Below are positions 1 through 10,619 of a stretch of 64,000 nt of DNA, piece after piece. The translations under genes and the position numbers were made by a program. Under the pieces are notes generated by a model that was not told the origin of the DNA, ran no database searches, and saw only the letters and a program-made list of their open reading frames with translations. The DNA is from Dipteris shenzhenensis (Eukaryota > Polypodiophyta > Polypodiopsida > Gleicheniales). Position 1 is the first letter of the stretch. Every line of letters begins with the position of its first letter. Location of the stretch: assembly GCA_047967505.1 (NCBI GenBank), contig CM106538.1. One strand, 5' to 3'.

Positions 1-1120
1 TCTTGTTTCTTCTTCAATTTCTCTTTCTCTCTTTCTCTCTTTTCCTCTCTTCTCTTTCTTCTATTTCTCTTCTTTCCATTGCTTTTTCTATTTTTCTCTC
101 TCTTTCTCTTTTTCTCTTTTCCTGTCTTTTCCTCTCTTTCTCTTTCTCTTTCTCTTTCTCTCTTTTCTCTCTTCCTCTTTCTCTCTTTCTGCCTTCCTGT
201 CTTTTCCTCTCTTTCTCCTACATTCTTTCTTCTTTATTTGTTCTTCTCTCTTTTCCTCTTTCTCTCTTTCTCTCTTTCCTCTATTGTCCTTCTTCTATTT
301 CTCTTCTTTCAATCTCTTTCTCTCTCCCTCTTTCTCTCTTTTCCTCTCTCTTTTCTCTTTCTCTCTTCCTATTTTCTCTTTCTCTCTCCCTCTTTTTCCT
401 CTTCCTCTCTTTCTCTTTTCCTCTCTTTTCCTTTTTTCCTTTTTTCCTCTTTTCCTCTCTTCTTCTTTTTTCTATTTCTCTTTTTTTCGTCTCTTTATGT
501 CTTCCTCTTTCTCCCTTTTCCTCTTTTTTACCTCTCTTTCTCTTCTTTTTTACATCTCTTTCTCTCTTTTCTCTCTTCCTCTTCTCATTCTCTCTTTTCA
601 TCTTTCTCTCTTTTCCTATCTTCTTCTTTCTCTTCATTTCTCTTCTTTTCATCTCTTTGTCTCTTGACTATGTTCCTCTTTCTCTCTTCTCTCTTCCTCT
701 CTTTTCCTCTCTTTCTCTCGTTCCCTTACTTTCTTTTTTCTTTATTTCGTCTTCTGCCCCTCTCTCTTTCTCTTTCTCTTTCTCTTTCTCTTTCTCTCTT
801 TTCCTCTCTTCTTCTTTCTTCTATTTCTCTTCTTTTCGTCTCTTTCCATCTTTCTCTCTTCCTCTTTCTCTATTTCTCTCTTCCTCTTTCTTTCTTTTCT
901 CTCTTCCTCCTTCTCTCCTTCTCTCTTTTTCTCTCTTCTTCTTTCTTCTATTTCTCTTCTTTTCATCTTTTCATGTCTTTGTCTCTTCCACCTATCTTCT
1001 TTCTTCTTTATTTCTCTCTCTCTTTGTCTCTTACTCTTTTCCTCATTTTCTCTATTTCTCTTGCTCTTCCTGTCTTTCTCTCTTCAAGTTTTTTATCTCA
1101 GCATCGATGCCCTTTCACGC
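1..1120. repeat. Polypyrimidine (CT-rich) degenerate satellite
   Basis: The plus strand is almost purely C and T for 1.1 kb, built from TTTCTCT and TTTCCTCT words. A longer phrase resembling CTTCTATTTCTCTTCTTTTC recurs at about 61, 295, 472, 634, 821 and 948, so a degenerate higher-order repeat underlies the simple sequence. Long open frames here encode only Ser/Leu/Phe (or Lys/Arg/Glu on the other strand) and are artefacts of composition. Confidence 0.9.
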
Positions 1121-1130
1121 CACACCCTTG

Positions 1131-1754
1131 TGTCACTTGTAATCCACAAATGTTTGTAGTTTTTTTACGTTTGAGGAAGAGAGAGAGAGAGTGATCTCAA
1201 GCAATGCTAGGGTTTCGGTGATGGAGTGATGCTAGGGAGACAGAGGTGCTACTGTGGGGATGGAGCGATGGAAGAGTGATCCCAAGCAATGCTAGGGTTC
1301 TAGTGATGGAGAGATTGTAGGGAGAGAGAGAGGTGCCAATATGGGGAGGACGGAAGTAGAGGGTCACACTATCATTAGGGCAGAAGCAACAGGAGAGATA
1401 GGATGTAGGACCATGGTTTAGGGGCTATCATATTTTTTGAGAATTGTCTCCCCACCTTCAGGGGCTCTCAAAAAACATCATAATATGATCCTATTCCATC
1501 ATAGGATTTCACACACAAGAAGACATCGATGGACGAGGTTCCCCAAGTAGGTCCTCCACTACTATTTTCTTGTGTGTGAAATCCCTTCGTCCTATCTCTC
1601 CCTCTAATTATGCACTCTTGATAGCTACACCCTCTACATCTGCCCTCCCCATAGTAGCACCTCCTTCTCTCAAACCTGTGCCAAGTGATCGAATGCGTTG
1701 ATCAAATGTCTCAAAGATTGAAAAACTCTAAATAGTTGTGGATCACAAGTGACA
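1131..1754. mobile_element. Foldback / MITE-like inverted-repeat element
   Basis: The ends are inverted copies: TGTCACTTGT at 1131-1140 pairs with ACAAGTGACA at 1745-1754, and the similarity continues inward as imperfect long arms. Words such as GAGGTGCTACT and GGAGAGATAGGA on the left recur reverse-complemented on the right. There is no coding capacity. It sits between two pyrimidine tracts. I found no clear target duplication, so the exact ends are uncertain. Mutator-like or foldback non-autonomous DNA element is the likeliest class (inference). Confidence 0.55.
1504..1585. repeat. Inner hairpin of the foldback element
   Basis: GGATTTCACACACAAGAA at 1504-1521 is followed by its perfect reverse complement at 1568-1585. 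The arms are 18 bases with a 46-base loop, near the centre of the larger inverted repeat. Confidence 0.8.
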
Positions 1755-1769
1755 TGATCACTAAATTTT

Positions 1770-2440
1770 CTCCTTGTGATTCCTTCTTTCTTCCTTTCTT
1801 CCTTTCTTCCTCTCTTTCTTCTTTGTGCATTCGTTTCACATTTTTCATGTTCTTCTCTATGCACTCTTTTTGCATTTTTGCATTCTTTTCCACATTTTTG
1901 CATTGTCTCATAGTTCTACATTCTTTTTCATTTCTACACTCTTTTTTGTATTTTTACATTCTTTTCTGCATTTTTGCATTTCTGCATTCTTTTCTACATT
2001 TATACATTGTTTTCCACATTTATGTATTCTTTTGTGTATTTTCACATTTTTGTACTCTTTTTCATAATTCTGCATTCTTTTCGTATTTTTGCACTCTTTT
2101 TCATATTTTCGCATTATTTTTGCATTTTTGCACTCTTTTCCACATTTCCTCACTCTTTCTCAATTATGCATTCTTTTTTGCATCTTTGCATGATTTTCCA
2201 CTCTTCCGTATTGTTTTTCTGCATTTTTTAATTTGTTTCCATTCTTTTCGACATTTTTGCATTCTTTTTCTCTCTTTCTCTTCTCCTCTCCTCTCTTCTC
2301 CTCTCCACTACTCTTTTTTGCATTCTTTTCTTCTCCTTTCCTCTTCCTTCTCCCTTTTTCTCTTCTTATTTTTGCGTTAACTTTTCTTTTCACATTTTCA
2401 TATTTTTATTTATTCATCTTTCTTTTTTGGGGTTTTTTTT
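1770..2440. repeat. T-rich minisatellite with GCATTCTTTT units
   Basis: After a short TTCC/TCTT tract, a degenerate unit near TTTGCATTCTTTTCCACATT is reiterated at roughly 20-25 base spacing from about 1840 to 2270, then grades back to CT-rich sequence. Open frames on either strand are low-complexity His/Phe or Lys/Glu/Asn runs and are not taken as genes. Confidence 0.8.
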
Positions 2441-3529
2441 AATTTATTCAACATGGATCCATAGCGCACGTCTTCCACTTCAGAGCACTCTAGCCATTCT
2501 AGGGGAGGCCATGGCCTTATGAGTCCCAAGGACTTCATAGCACAAATGAACCAATCCAACCTATAGAGATACCAGCATCTTATCCAGTCTTGGACGACAT
2601 AATATCGCACCTCTCCTAGCGCATCGGGTCTCCCTAGTGCTAGAGCACCAACATTGCTTACCCAACAAGTGTCACTTCACATTTGGTCAGGCATTTGTCA
2701 CCTAGCAACTGGCATCTTGCCTCTAGGAAAAGTAAGGGTAGTAGTTGGGGTAGAGCAGCACTGCAAATGTCGATGAGATAGTGCACCTTATCCACTGGCC
2801 CCCTCGTCATTCCTCCCTCCACCACCCCCTCAGGGGGTTCACCTCCAAAAATTTTAATGTACCACATGCATTCCAAAGGAGGGGTATTTTAATCCCACTT
2901 TTGGAAAAAATTTAACAAAATTACAATAACAAGAGGGGGTTTTTAATTCAAATTTAGAAAAAAATCCATTATTTCATAAGTAAAGAAGGGTGGTTTTATT
3001 GGGGTGGGAAAATTAGTTGAGGGGTTCTTAAAATACCCCTTGAACGCATGTGATAACTAAGATTTCTTAGTAATGCACCCCCTGAGACCACCCCTCACTC
3101 CACCACTCTTAGCTACACCCATCGTCCTAGCAAGACTAAGAGGGGCTCTTATTGTGGTGGGAGTCTAAATGTAGATGAGACTATACATTCCCACCTCCCC
3201 CACCATGATGAGACGCAACTTGGTACTGTCCCCATGCCTTCTCGCTCCACAACCCCCACCTCCACCCTTGGTCCCACCCAAAGTTAACCCACCACCCCAA
3301 GCTCCACCACCACTCCTATCTCACACGTTGCTTTCATACCAGAGCATATTACCTCTTGGACCTTTCATATAGTCTCAATCAAATGGCAAAGATTCTTACA
3401 GACTCAAGGAGAAATTTATAAACCCCTCGAGATATGAGTTAGTGATGATTACATGAAAGCTTGCATGGGCTTTGTACTTTGACATCATAGATCAAAGATA
3501 GGAAATAGGCTAAAGGCTAGACAGAGTAG
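2441..3529. other. No recognisable feature
   Basis: About 1.1 kb of unique-looking sequence. A short Pro-rich open frame at 3175-3372 and a 72-codon minus frame at 2658-2876 have no recognisable motif and are probably chance. I see no RNA gene or LTR end here. Confidence 0.5.
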
Positions 3530-3781
3530 GCCTTCGTGGGCAACAAAGAAGATTGGACACATGCCAATAAAGATCTTAGAGAAACATTGGACAAGTTTGA
3601 GAATCAAAGGAGGGCTATGGCAAGATGGCGGAACACCGTAGGTACCTTGCACCTAGGAAGTGGCAAAAAGGTATGCTATGAGGCATGGGTGGTAAGTCTA
3701 TTTCTCTTATAATTTATTGTTCTATTTGTTTCATTATCCATATATGGCACTTCATCTAATTATCTTAATTTAAGTCCATAG
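3530..3781 (+). pseudogene. Unclassified coding relic with an intron-like junction
   Basis: A stop-free stretch of about 54 codons (3530-3691) is rich in Arg, Lys and Trp and includes the words RRAMARWRNTVGTLHLGSG. It runs into GTAAGT at 3692 and a later AG at 3780-3781 that would make a roughly 90-base, T-rich intron. This resembles an exon edge of a decayed plant gene or of an En/Spm-like accessory protein, but I do not recognise the family. The downstream 130 bases, up to the Copia-1 LTR, show no long continuation. Confidence 0.25.
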
Positions 3782-3914
3782 GAATCTGTGATTTGCCCCG
3801 TCCTCCTACAGACGTGGAGTACAGATATGAAAGGAGATTAGGAGTGATGCCATTTTCTAGGAGCTGAAGCATCAAGGATGCTACATCGATTAGGCTATGA
3901 TGGTCGCTTGCTTC

Positions 3915-4500
3915 TATTAGATATGCTCAATGCCCCACCCTCCTAGTAACCACCAATGGTCCAAGGTGCTCAAGTTGTAAGGCCCCCATATGAGGAGAAG
4001 CCAAGTGTGAGCCCATGGCACTGGATGGATCCTAACTTGCATGTCAAATGAGGTCTATCCAATGAGACCATTGATGGTAGAAAGGTGATTGTGTGGGAGC
4101 CCCTAACTCTTAACGGTATAGGGAATATTCCTTGAATATTCCATGGATGACTAGTCGGTTCCATCGACTAGGTTGACTAGTCAGCTTCACCAACTAGGTT
4201 TGCTCGTTGGTTCCACCGACTACGTTGATCCGACTACCGCCCTCATAGCTATAAAGAGGCGACCTCCCTAGTCCATTGTATTAGATTAGATCTTCCATCA
4301 ACAGAGATCTTCTAGCTAGTAGCTCTTCACCCAGTATTTGTCTAGATCGCCATCTAAGCTCCATTGTGGGAGCGCACGGGTGGATGGAGCCATCATCTGT
4401 ACTACATTAGTATTCAAGGAAAATTTTGTTCATCTCTAGTTTGCTATGTACTTTCTATTCTTTGTTTAGTTTTTGTTCTGCTGCACTATGTAATTTAACA
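3915..4500 (+). repeat. Copia-1 5' LTR
   Basis: It matches 8599-9182 over its whole length and ends in ACA directly before the primer-binding site. The first bases are TATTAG where the 3' copy has TGTTAG, so the canonical TG has mutated here. Confidence 0.92.
4149..4256 (+). promoter_or_regulatory. Copia-1 LTR promoter: 26-base repeats plus TATA box
   Basis: Three 26-base units (4149-4174, 4175-4200, 4201-4226), each ending in a GACTAGGTT-like word, lie just upstream of TATAAAG at 4250-4256. Repeated U3 units immediately 5' of a TATA box are the usual layout of an LTR enhancer. The same array is kept in the 3' LTR near 8831-8910. Confidence 0.55.
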
Positions 4501-4514
4501 TGGTATCAGAGCCC
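4501..4514 (+). other. Copia-1 primer-binding site
   Basis: TGGTATCAGAGCCC follows the 5' LTR without a gap. This is the plant initiator-Met tRNA 3'-end complement used by most plant Copia elements, and it fixes the LTR boundary. Confidence 0.9.
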
Positions 4515-4964
4515 AGGTGGCTCTAACGATCGAAGATAGAAGAGAGGTGAGGGCTTCAATAGCATACAGAGTTATGGCAATAGGAAGCAGCTTAATAGGA
4601 AGCGCTCAAGTTTGGTAATTGCTGCTACACCAACAATCCATGCATTGAGGATTCACCCGCTAGCCTTCACTGAAGGCAAGCTAGGTGGTACGAAGTACAC
4701 TCTGTGGAAGTTTAAAATTACTACTATTCTAGATTCATATGAGCTTCTGGAGACAGTACTAGGGACTGGACCACAAGGAACCACCGGCCCAGCAAATCTG
4801 GGGAGTAAGATACCTTCTAATGCCGACCTTCTACGAGCTTGGAGACACAGGAATGCAGATGCTCTATGTGCCCTAGTTACAAGTACTACTGATAGTGTTT
4901 TGACCTTGATTCAGCATACATCTAAGGCAACTGTGGCATGGAACATATTGAAGATTAGTATGAG

Positions 4965-5394
4965 ATGCGAAATCCTCTTCTAACACACAAGAAAAACTCA
5001 TCGTACTTCATTTTGCTATTTCAAATAGGAAATCGCGAAGAAAACAAAGAAAAAGGCACAAAAGGCCCATATTATATATATTCTATTCTATGTATTGCTA
5101 TAGAAAAAAGATATATTGGACAAACTAGAAATCTTGAAAAACAGATAGCACAGCACCAAACCAATCCTCCATTAAAATTGAAACATGATGTTAACAGGTA
5201 CAAATCGTTCCACTCGAACTTCAAAACATAAATCCTAGCCACTACAAACTTTAAAAGCAAAGCGGATACACTCGAAGAGAAATACATAATAGAACTCAAT
5301 ACAACCGACTTGAAATATGGCTACAATAACCTCAATGGAAATCCAGCATCTACTAAAAAGCCTTACTTTCTCAAAAATAGAGACATAATCTAGT
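4965..5394 (+). pseudogene. GIY-YIG nuclease domain relic inside Copia-1 gag
   Basis: One frame of about 143 codons is broken by a single TAA at 5229-5231. Before the stop come YYIYSILCIAIEKRYIGQT (the GIY...YIG strand pair) and LEKQIAQH. After the stop, in the same frame, come EEKYIIEL (position of the metal-binding Glu) and KYGYNNLNG (terminal Asn motif). Spacing matches free-standing GIY-YIG nucleases of phage, organelle-intron or large-DNA-virus type. The conserved Arg of the helix reads Gln (LEKQ), so activity is doubtful. It is A-rich, unlike the gag around it. TAGTAT occurs at both edges (4956-4961 and 5391-5396), possibly a target duplication. Confidence 0.72.
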
Positions 5395-5396
5395 AT

Positions 5397-5690
5397 ATTA
5401 GAATCCTTTGAATGATTGTACTATCGAGGATAATGTTGAGTGGGCTTTGATGTACAATGATGGTGCTGTACTTGCCAACCTGTGCATTGCTAGAGTACAT
5501 GCAGAGAGAGAAGCTCTCCAACTTGTATAAACACCCCATAATGAAATGAAGCCCACACTCTTTGGGGCATTGTGTTGAGTTCTACTTTGGTATTCCAAGA
5601 AATTGTCTCAGGTGTCCATGCTTCCTTGCACTCCACGTCCAAAAGCATGTCTTAGCCTTGTAACTCCTCCTCCCCTCTCGTCCAACCTTG
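5397..5690. other. Unidentified inserted segment in gag
   Basis: This stretch separates the GIY-YIG relic from the point where gag similarity resumes (about 5695). It has no coding motif that I recognise. It may be a second small insertion or the non-coding tail of the same one. Confidence 0.4.
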
Positions 5691-6362
5691 CACCCCTGGA
5701 GAATTATCTCGCAACTGAGAAGTTTAATGAAGGAGAGACAGTGGAGGCATTCATAACCCGAATCAAAAATCTACGTGACTAGATGGCTGGTGTTGGGATA
5801 CAAAAGACTAGCGAAGAGCTAGCTTAGCGGTGTCTCTGGATATGTCCACCAAGGTTTGATGGATTGGTAACAGCGCTTGACACTCAAGTGAGACCCCAAC
5901 CATTATCATTTGAGGAGTTCTGTGCTTTACTTTATGGAGGAGGAATTGAGGCTTAATGCTCAAGATGGAGGCGGCAATGGGGATGCTGTGTTCTCTACCA
6001 CTACGAAAGGCAAAGGTGGTTCCTCCACCAAAGGTGAGTCCTCTACTAGTGGTGACAAAAAGAAGAAGGGCGGCAAGAAGAAGTTTCAGGGAGAATGCTT
6101 CTATTGCAAGAAGGGCCATGTGATTGCAGATTTCCAAGTCAAGAAAGCAGATGAAAAGAATGGTACCCCGAAGAAGACAAATAAGGGGAAAGAGACAGCG
6201 AACATAGCAAAAGTAGAGTTGGATCTATTTCTGGCCATTGAGGAAGAGTGTTCCTCAATTCAAGAAGCGTCAACCACCACTGATTCAAGGGTGTTGGATG
6301 GTGGTGCCTCCCGTTACATGAACTGCAAGAAGGGTCTATATTGTTCCATGCATCCTCTATAG

Positions 6363-6891
6363 GAATGCATCACCATGATAGTTGGTAATAACGCAAAATG
6401 CCCTATTGAGGGTATAGGTACAGTTTCATTTGTTTCTATAAATGGAGATGTTAAGAAACTATCTAATGTGTTGTATGTTCCACAAATCAAGAGAAATTTG
6501 CTATCAGTTGCTTCCATAACTGATCTTGACCATGAGGTGAGGTTCAACAAGACAAGAGAAAAAATTCTAGATAGTGCAGGAAATCTTGTTGGCACAGGAG
6601 TAAGGAGGAACAACCTGTATGAGCTAAGTGCTCTCACAGCCAGTCGGCACAAGCAGACTTTGGCACAAAAGATTCGGGCACATCGGATTTGCAGTGTTGA
6701 AGGAAATGCAAAAGCAAAGTATGGTTGCTCACTTACCTGTAGTAGCAGAAATCAAAGAATCGTGTGAAGCTTGCATGATGGGCAAGCAACAGAGAAAGGC
6801 ATTCCCACAAGAAAGCAAGAATAGAGCAAATGCTCCTCTAGAGTTGGTGCATGTTGACTTGTGTGGTAAGATGCCTATGCCATTGCCATGA
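6363..6891 (+). pseudogene. Copia-1 protease end and integrase N-terminus
   Basis: SNVLYVPQIKRNLLSVAS (end of the protease region) is followed, after a frameshift, by LWHKRFGHIGF and CEACMMGKQ, the pre-integrase/HHCC zinc region. The first catalytic Asp is present as HVDLCGKM near 6850. The reading then stops at 6889-6891 and jumps directly into sequence that belongs downstream of the integrase core (RRSQRIEEQRRA). The second Asp and the Glu are therefore gone. Confidence 0.85.
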
Positions 6892-8492
6892 TGGGTAAGG
6901 CAGCTCTATGACCATGATAACCAGATGCCTATGTCTGTTGAGTAGCATGCAGATGGACCAAGGCGGTCTCAGAGAATTGAGGAGCAAAGGAGGGCTTCTG
7001 CTCACATAGTCAATATGGCCTTGATGGCTGAGATTATTGTAGAAGTAAAGGAGCCTACGAGTTTGGAGGAAGCACTTGCAGACCAAGATTGGAAAATGCT
7101 ATGCAAGTAGAATATGATAGCATCATGAAGAATGAAACTTGGGAGCTGGTAGATTGACCACCTAACAGAAGAATATTGGCACCAAGTGGGTTTGGAAGGT
7201 AAAGTACAAGGCCGATGGTACTTTGGAAAAGTACAAAGCTAGATTGGTTGCACAAGGATTTTCACAGGTTGAAGGGTTTGATTTTTAGGAATCTTTCGCT
7301 TCGACTGCCAGAATGACCACTATTCGCACAATACTATCAGTGGCTGCTCATAAAAAGTGGCCAGTTTATCAAATGGATGTTAAATCAACATTCTTGAATG
7401 GTGACCTCAAGGAGGTGTACGTGGCTTAGCCACCTAGGTTTGAAGCCCCCCATGCTAAAAACAAGGTATGTAAGCTAAAGAAGGCTCTGTACGGGATGAA
7501 ACAGGCCCCAAGAGCATGGTACCAATGGATAGACAAATTCTTTCATAAATGAAACTTCAAAATATGTGCCTCACATGCTAACTTGTATGTGTATAGGAAA
7601 GGTGGAAAATCTGCTATTATTGTTCTATATGTGGATGATCTCCTTATTACAAGTGACGATGAAGACATGATCCCGCAGACTAGAAAGGCACTGAGCATAG
7701 AGTTTGAGATGACAGACTTAGGCTTGATGCACTACTATTTGGGGATTGAAGTCTGGCAAGAGCCAGGCAAGATCTTCATCTCTCAGCAGAAATATGCAAG
7801 GGAGATCTTGAAGGCATTTGGTATGTCCAAGTGCAAGGAGATAGCTACACCTATGGAGGTAAATGCGAGGCTATCTATGGAGGCTGCCTCACCACCAGCA
7901 GACATCAGGAGGTACATGAAGTTAGTCGACAGTCTCATCTATCTATCCAACACTAGACCGGACATCAGATTTGCTATTGGCATTTTGAGCAGGTTCTCCA
8001 ATAAGCCCTGAGAGAACTATTGGAATGCAAGGATGTGGGTGCTCAGGTATGTGAATGGCACTCTTGATTATGGCATCACGTATGGTACGGGCACTTCCTT
8101 GGCTCGTCATTGTGACTCAAATTGGGCTAGTGATGTTGATTCTAGGAAATTAGTTTCTGGATATTGTTTCTCTTTAGGTACAGGTATCTCCTCTTGGATC
8201 AGTAAGAAACAACCAATAGTGGCATTGTCTTCTACCGAGGCTGAGTACAAGGCAACATATTTTGCCTGCTTGTGAAGCAGTGTGGCTAAGGAGGATCTTA
8301 TGGCAAATGGGAGTGCAAGAGGATGAGGCAACTGTGCTGAGGTGCAACAATCAAAGTTGCATGGCCATTGCTAAAAATCTAGTGTTTCATGCATGCACAA
8401 AACATATAGAGATTCAATATCACTATGTGCATGATTTGATCGAGAATGAGATAGTGGAATTGGTCTACTGTCCAACAAGCAAAATGGAGTAG
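6892..8492 (+). pseudogene. Copia-1 reverse transcriptase and RNase H
   Basis: Recognisable in order: [44 protein letters not shown], the catalytic LYVDDLLITS near 7630, LGLMHYYLGIEVW, RPDIRFAIGILSRF, then RNase H with CDSNWASDVDSRK and SSTEAEYKA, and finally KHIEIQYHYVHDLI. At least five in-frame stops (for example near 7287, 7429, 7550 and 8011) and a frameshift near 8270 disable it. The family copies element RNA into DNA in virus-like particles. Confidence 0.9.
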
Positions 8493-8587
8493 ATATCTTC
8501 ACCAAGGCACTTGAGAAGGATCAGCTTCAGGGTCATCTTCAGAGAGTCAGCATTGGGTCGAGAAGGTAGTTCACCTACGGGTGGACA

Positions 8588-9182
8588 TTGAGGGGGGGTG
8601 TTAGATATGCTCAATGCCCCACCCTCCTAGTAACCACCAGTGGTCCAAGGTGCTCAAGTTGTAAGGCCCCCATATGAGGAGAAGCCAAGTGTGAGCTTGA
8701 GACATTGGATGGATCCTGACTTTCCTGTCAGATGAGGTCTATCAATTAGACCATTGATGGTAGAAAGGTGATTGTGTGGGAGCCCCTTATTCTAGACGGT
8801 ATAAGGAATATTCCTTGAATATTCCATGGATGACTAGTCGGTTCCATTGACTAGGTTGACTAGTCAGCTTCACCAACTAGGTTGGCTCGTTGGTTCCACC
8901 GACTACGTTGATCCGACTACCGCCCTCATAGCTATAAAGAGGCGACCTCCCTAGTCCATTGTATTAGATTAGATCTTCCATCAACAGAGATCTTCTAGCT
9001 AGTAGCTCTTCACCTAGTATTTGTCTAGATCGCCATCTAAGCTCCACTGTGGGAGCGCACGGGTGGATGGAGCCATCATCTGTACTACATTAGTATTCAA
9101 GGAAAATTTTGTTCATCTCTAGTTTGCTATGTACTTTCTATTCTTTGTTTAGTTTTTGTTCTGCTGCACTATGTAATTTAAC
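8588..9182 (+). repeat. Copia-1 polypurine tract and 3' LTR
   Basis: The purine run TTGAGGGGGGG precedes the LTR, which starts TGTTAG at 8599. It copies 3915-4500 including the 26-base array and the TATA box. Copia-2 interrupts it after TTTAAC at 9182; the remaining final A is at 13858. Confidence 0.92.
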
Positions 9183-9360
9183 TGAAGGAACACAAATGGA
9201 GACAAAAAGTGAACACCAGTGAATGGATGTGCTCACACACGAAAGCTCCTTCAATAGATAAGAATACAAAGTACTTGGCATATATAGTGACCAAGTAGAA
9301 CATAAAAGTAAACCAAGTACTAGACTAGCCTACAAGGTCATATCTTTGTATATGTCTACA
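9183..9360 (-). repeat. Copia-2 3' LTR
   Basis: Near-identical to 13667-13852 but missing 8 bases where the other copy reads CAACAGATG. A pyrimidine run (AATCCCCCCTC from 9361; polypurine on the coding strand) abuts it. A TATATA motif on the minus strand near 9281 is a plausible LTR TATA box. Confidence 0.93.
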
Positions 9361-9494
9361 AATCCCCCCTCAAAGATATGACTGAAGTACTCTGGAAACG
9401 TGTCAGAAGTACCTAGGGCACCTAAAGTACCATGGTTGCACAAATTCATCCATCAGGATATAGCAACCTATGGGGTAACACATGAATAACAATG

Positions 9495-10619
9495 TCATTT
9501 TATAACCCCCCCTGACATTGTTGTTATATCTCGTATCCCCAAGCCGTGTCGGTGACGAGTAAAAAGTGGAGCTAACAGGCTTTTAGTGAAGATATCCGCC
9601 ACATTATCCTCAGTAGGACAATAGATAAGATCAATGAAGCCATCCTGTATACAATCCCGAACATAATGATAATGATTCTCAATATGTTTCATGCGGGCAT
9701 GAAAGACAGGTTTTTTCCCAATGGCAATGCAACTCACACTGTCACACAAAATGGAAGTGGCCTCACCATGTTGGGCATGATGCAAATCAAACATAAGCTT
9801 CCTTAACCACATTGCTTCTATAGTGGCTGCGTTTGCTGCTCTATACTCTGCTTCACTAGAGGAAAGAGAAACACGGTCTTGCTTTTTACTGAGCCAAGAA
9901 ATGCAAACTGAACCCAATGAAAAACAATAACCAGTGGTGGATTTTCTATCATCCATATCCCCTGACCAATCTGAGTCTGTGAAACCACTCAGAGAAATGT
10001 CACAATTTGTAGCATAGTGCAATCCATGAGTAAGAGTGCCTTGCAGATATCTGAGAACCCGCTTGGCTTCTTGCCAGTGTGTGACTCTAGGACAATGCAT
10101 AAACTGACTTAGCAACCCAGTGGCATGTGCAATATCAGCCCTGGTAGAACACAGATAGATAAGACTACACACCAATTGTCTGTAAAGTGTGCCATCAAAC
10201 TTCTCTGCTATGTCATGCTTTGAAAGCTTGAGTCCTTTGGTCAATGGAGTGGCCACAGGTTTGCAATTTTCCATCTTAAATTTCTGCAAGAGACTCTTTG
10301 CATACTTTGTTTGGGACATACATATCCCTTCCTGGGTTTGCCAAAACTCAATACCAAGACAATAGTGCAAGAGACCCAAATCTGTCATATCAAATGTCTA
10401 ACACAATGCTATTTTGATGGCTGCAATTTGCTGATTATGACTGCCTGTGAGTAGTATATCATCCACATAAAGAACTAAAATCAGCAAATCTGATTTTTCT
10501 TGCAGAACATAGAGGTTGGACTCTGTATGTGTGTTCACAAAGCCCTGGGACAACAAATACTGATGTATCTTGTGATACCAAGCACGGGTGCTTGTTTTAG
10601 CCCATACAATGCCTTGCAT
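9495..10619 (-). pseudogene. Copia-2 reverse transcriptase C-half and RNase H
   Basis: Two adjacent frames: 10619-10398 carries [16 protein letters not shown] and the catalytic LVLYVDDILLTGS; 10388-9495 carries DLGLLHYCLGIEFWQ, RADIAHATGLLSQF, the RNase H motifs TDSDWSGDMDDRKS and SSSEAEYRAA, and IEAMWLRKLM. It closes with KHIENHYHYVRDCI and ADIFTKSL. The 9495-10388 part is uninterrupted for 297 codons. A frameshift near 10395 separates the two. Confidence 0.92.

Larger units (their letters stand above)
4612..6362 (+). pseudogene. Copia-1 gag and start of protease, interrupted
   Basis: The N-terminal gag frame (4612 to about 4955) has the usual LGGTKYTLWKFKI and W-rich gag motifs. Gag resumes near 5695 with ENYLATEKFNEGETVEAFI, in another frame and with in-frame stops, then continues from 5910. 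A degenerate zinc knuckle (CFYCKKGH, final Cys lost and one residue missing) lies near 6097. The protease motif near 6295 reads LDGGAS instead of the family's DSGAS. The gap 4961-5690 is inserted DNA. Gag would package element RNA in cytoplasmic particles; this copy cannot. Confidence 0.85.
3915..9182 (+). mobile_element. Copia-1, defective Ty1/copia retrotransposon
   Basis: Order is 5' LTR (3915-4500), primer-binding site, gag, protease, truncated integrase, reverse transcriptase with YVDD, RNase H, polypurine tract and 3' LTR (8599-9182). The last LTR base lies at 13858, displaced by Copia-2. The coding region has many stops and frameshifts, and the integrase core is largely deleted. Gag is interrupted by about 730 bases of foreign DNA, part of which encodes a GIY-YIG nuclease. 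The LTRs differ at roughly 20 sites by eye. Flanks GCTTC and TCTCC do not match, so no intact target duplication is visible. Confidence 0.93.

Noticed and set aside
3-1194. Long Ser/Leu/Phe open frames on the plus strand and Lys/Arg/Glu frames on the minus strand
   Set aside because: They are forced by polypyrimidine composition and have no domain or normal residue mix.
1736-2380. 214-codon His/Phe/Ser-rich frame
   Set aside because: It reads through the T-rich minisatellite; all frames there are similarly open.
3175-3372. Proline-rich 65-codon frame
   Set aside because: Short, C-rich composition, no context or motif.
4965-5394. GIY-YIG relic as part of a Penelope-like element
   Set aside because: No reverse transcriptase, no Cys-rich finger and no Penelope motifs nearby; the domain form differs.
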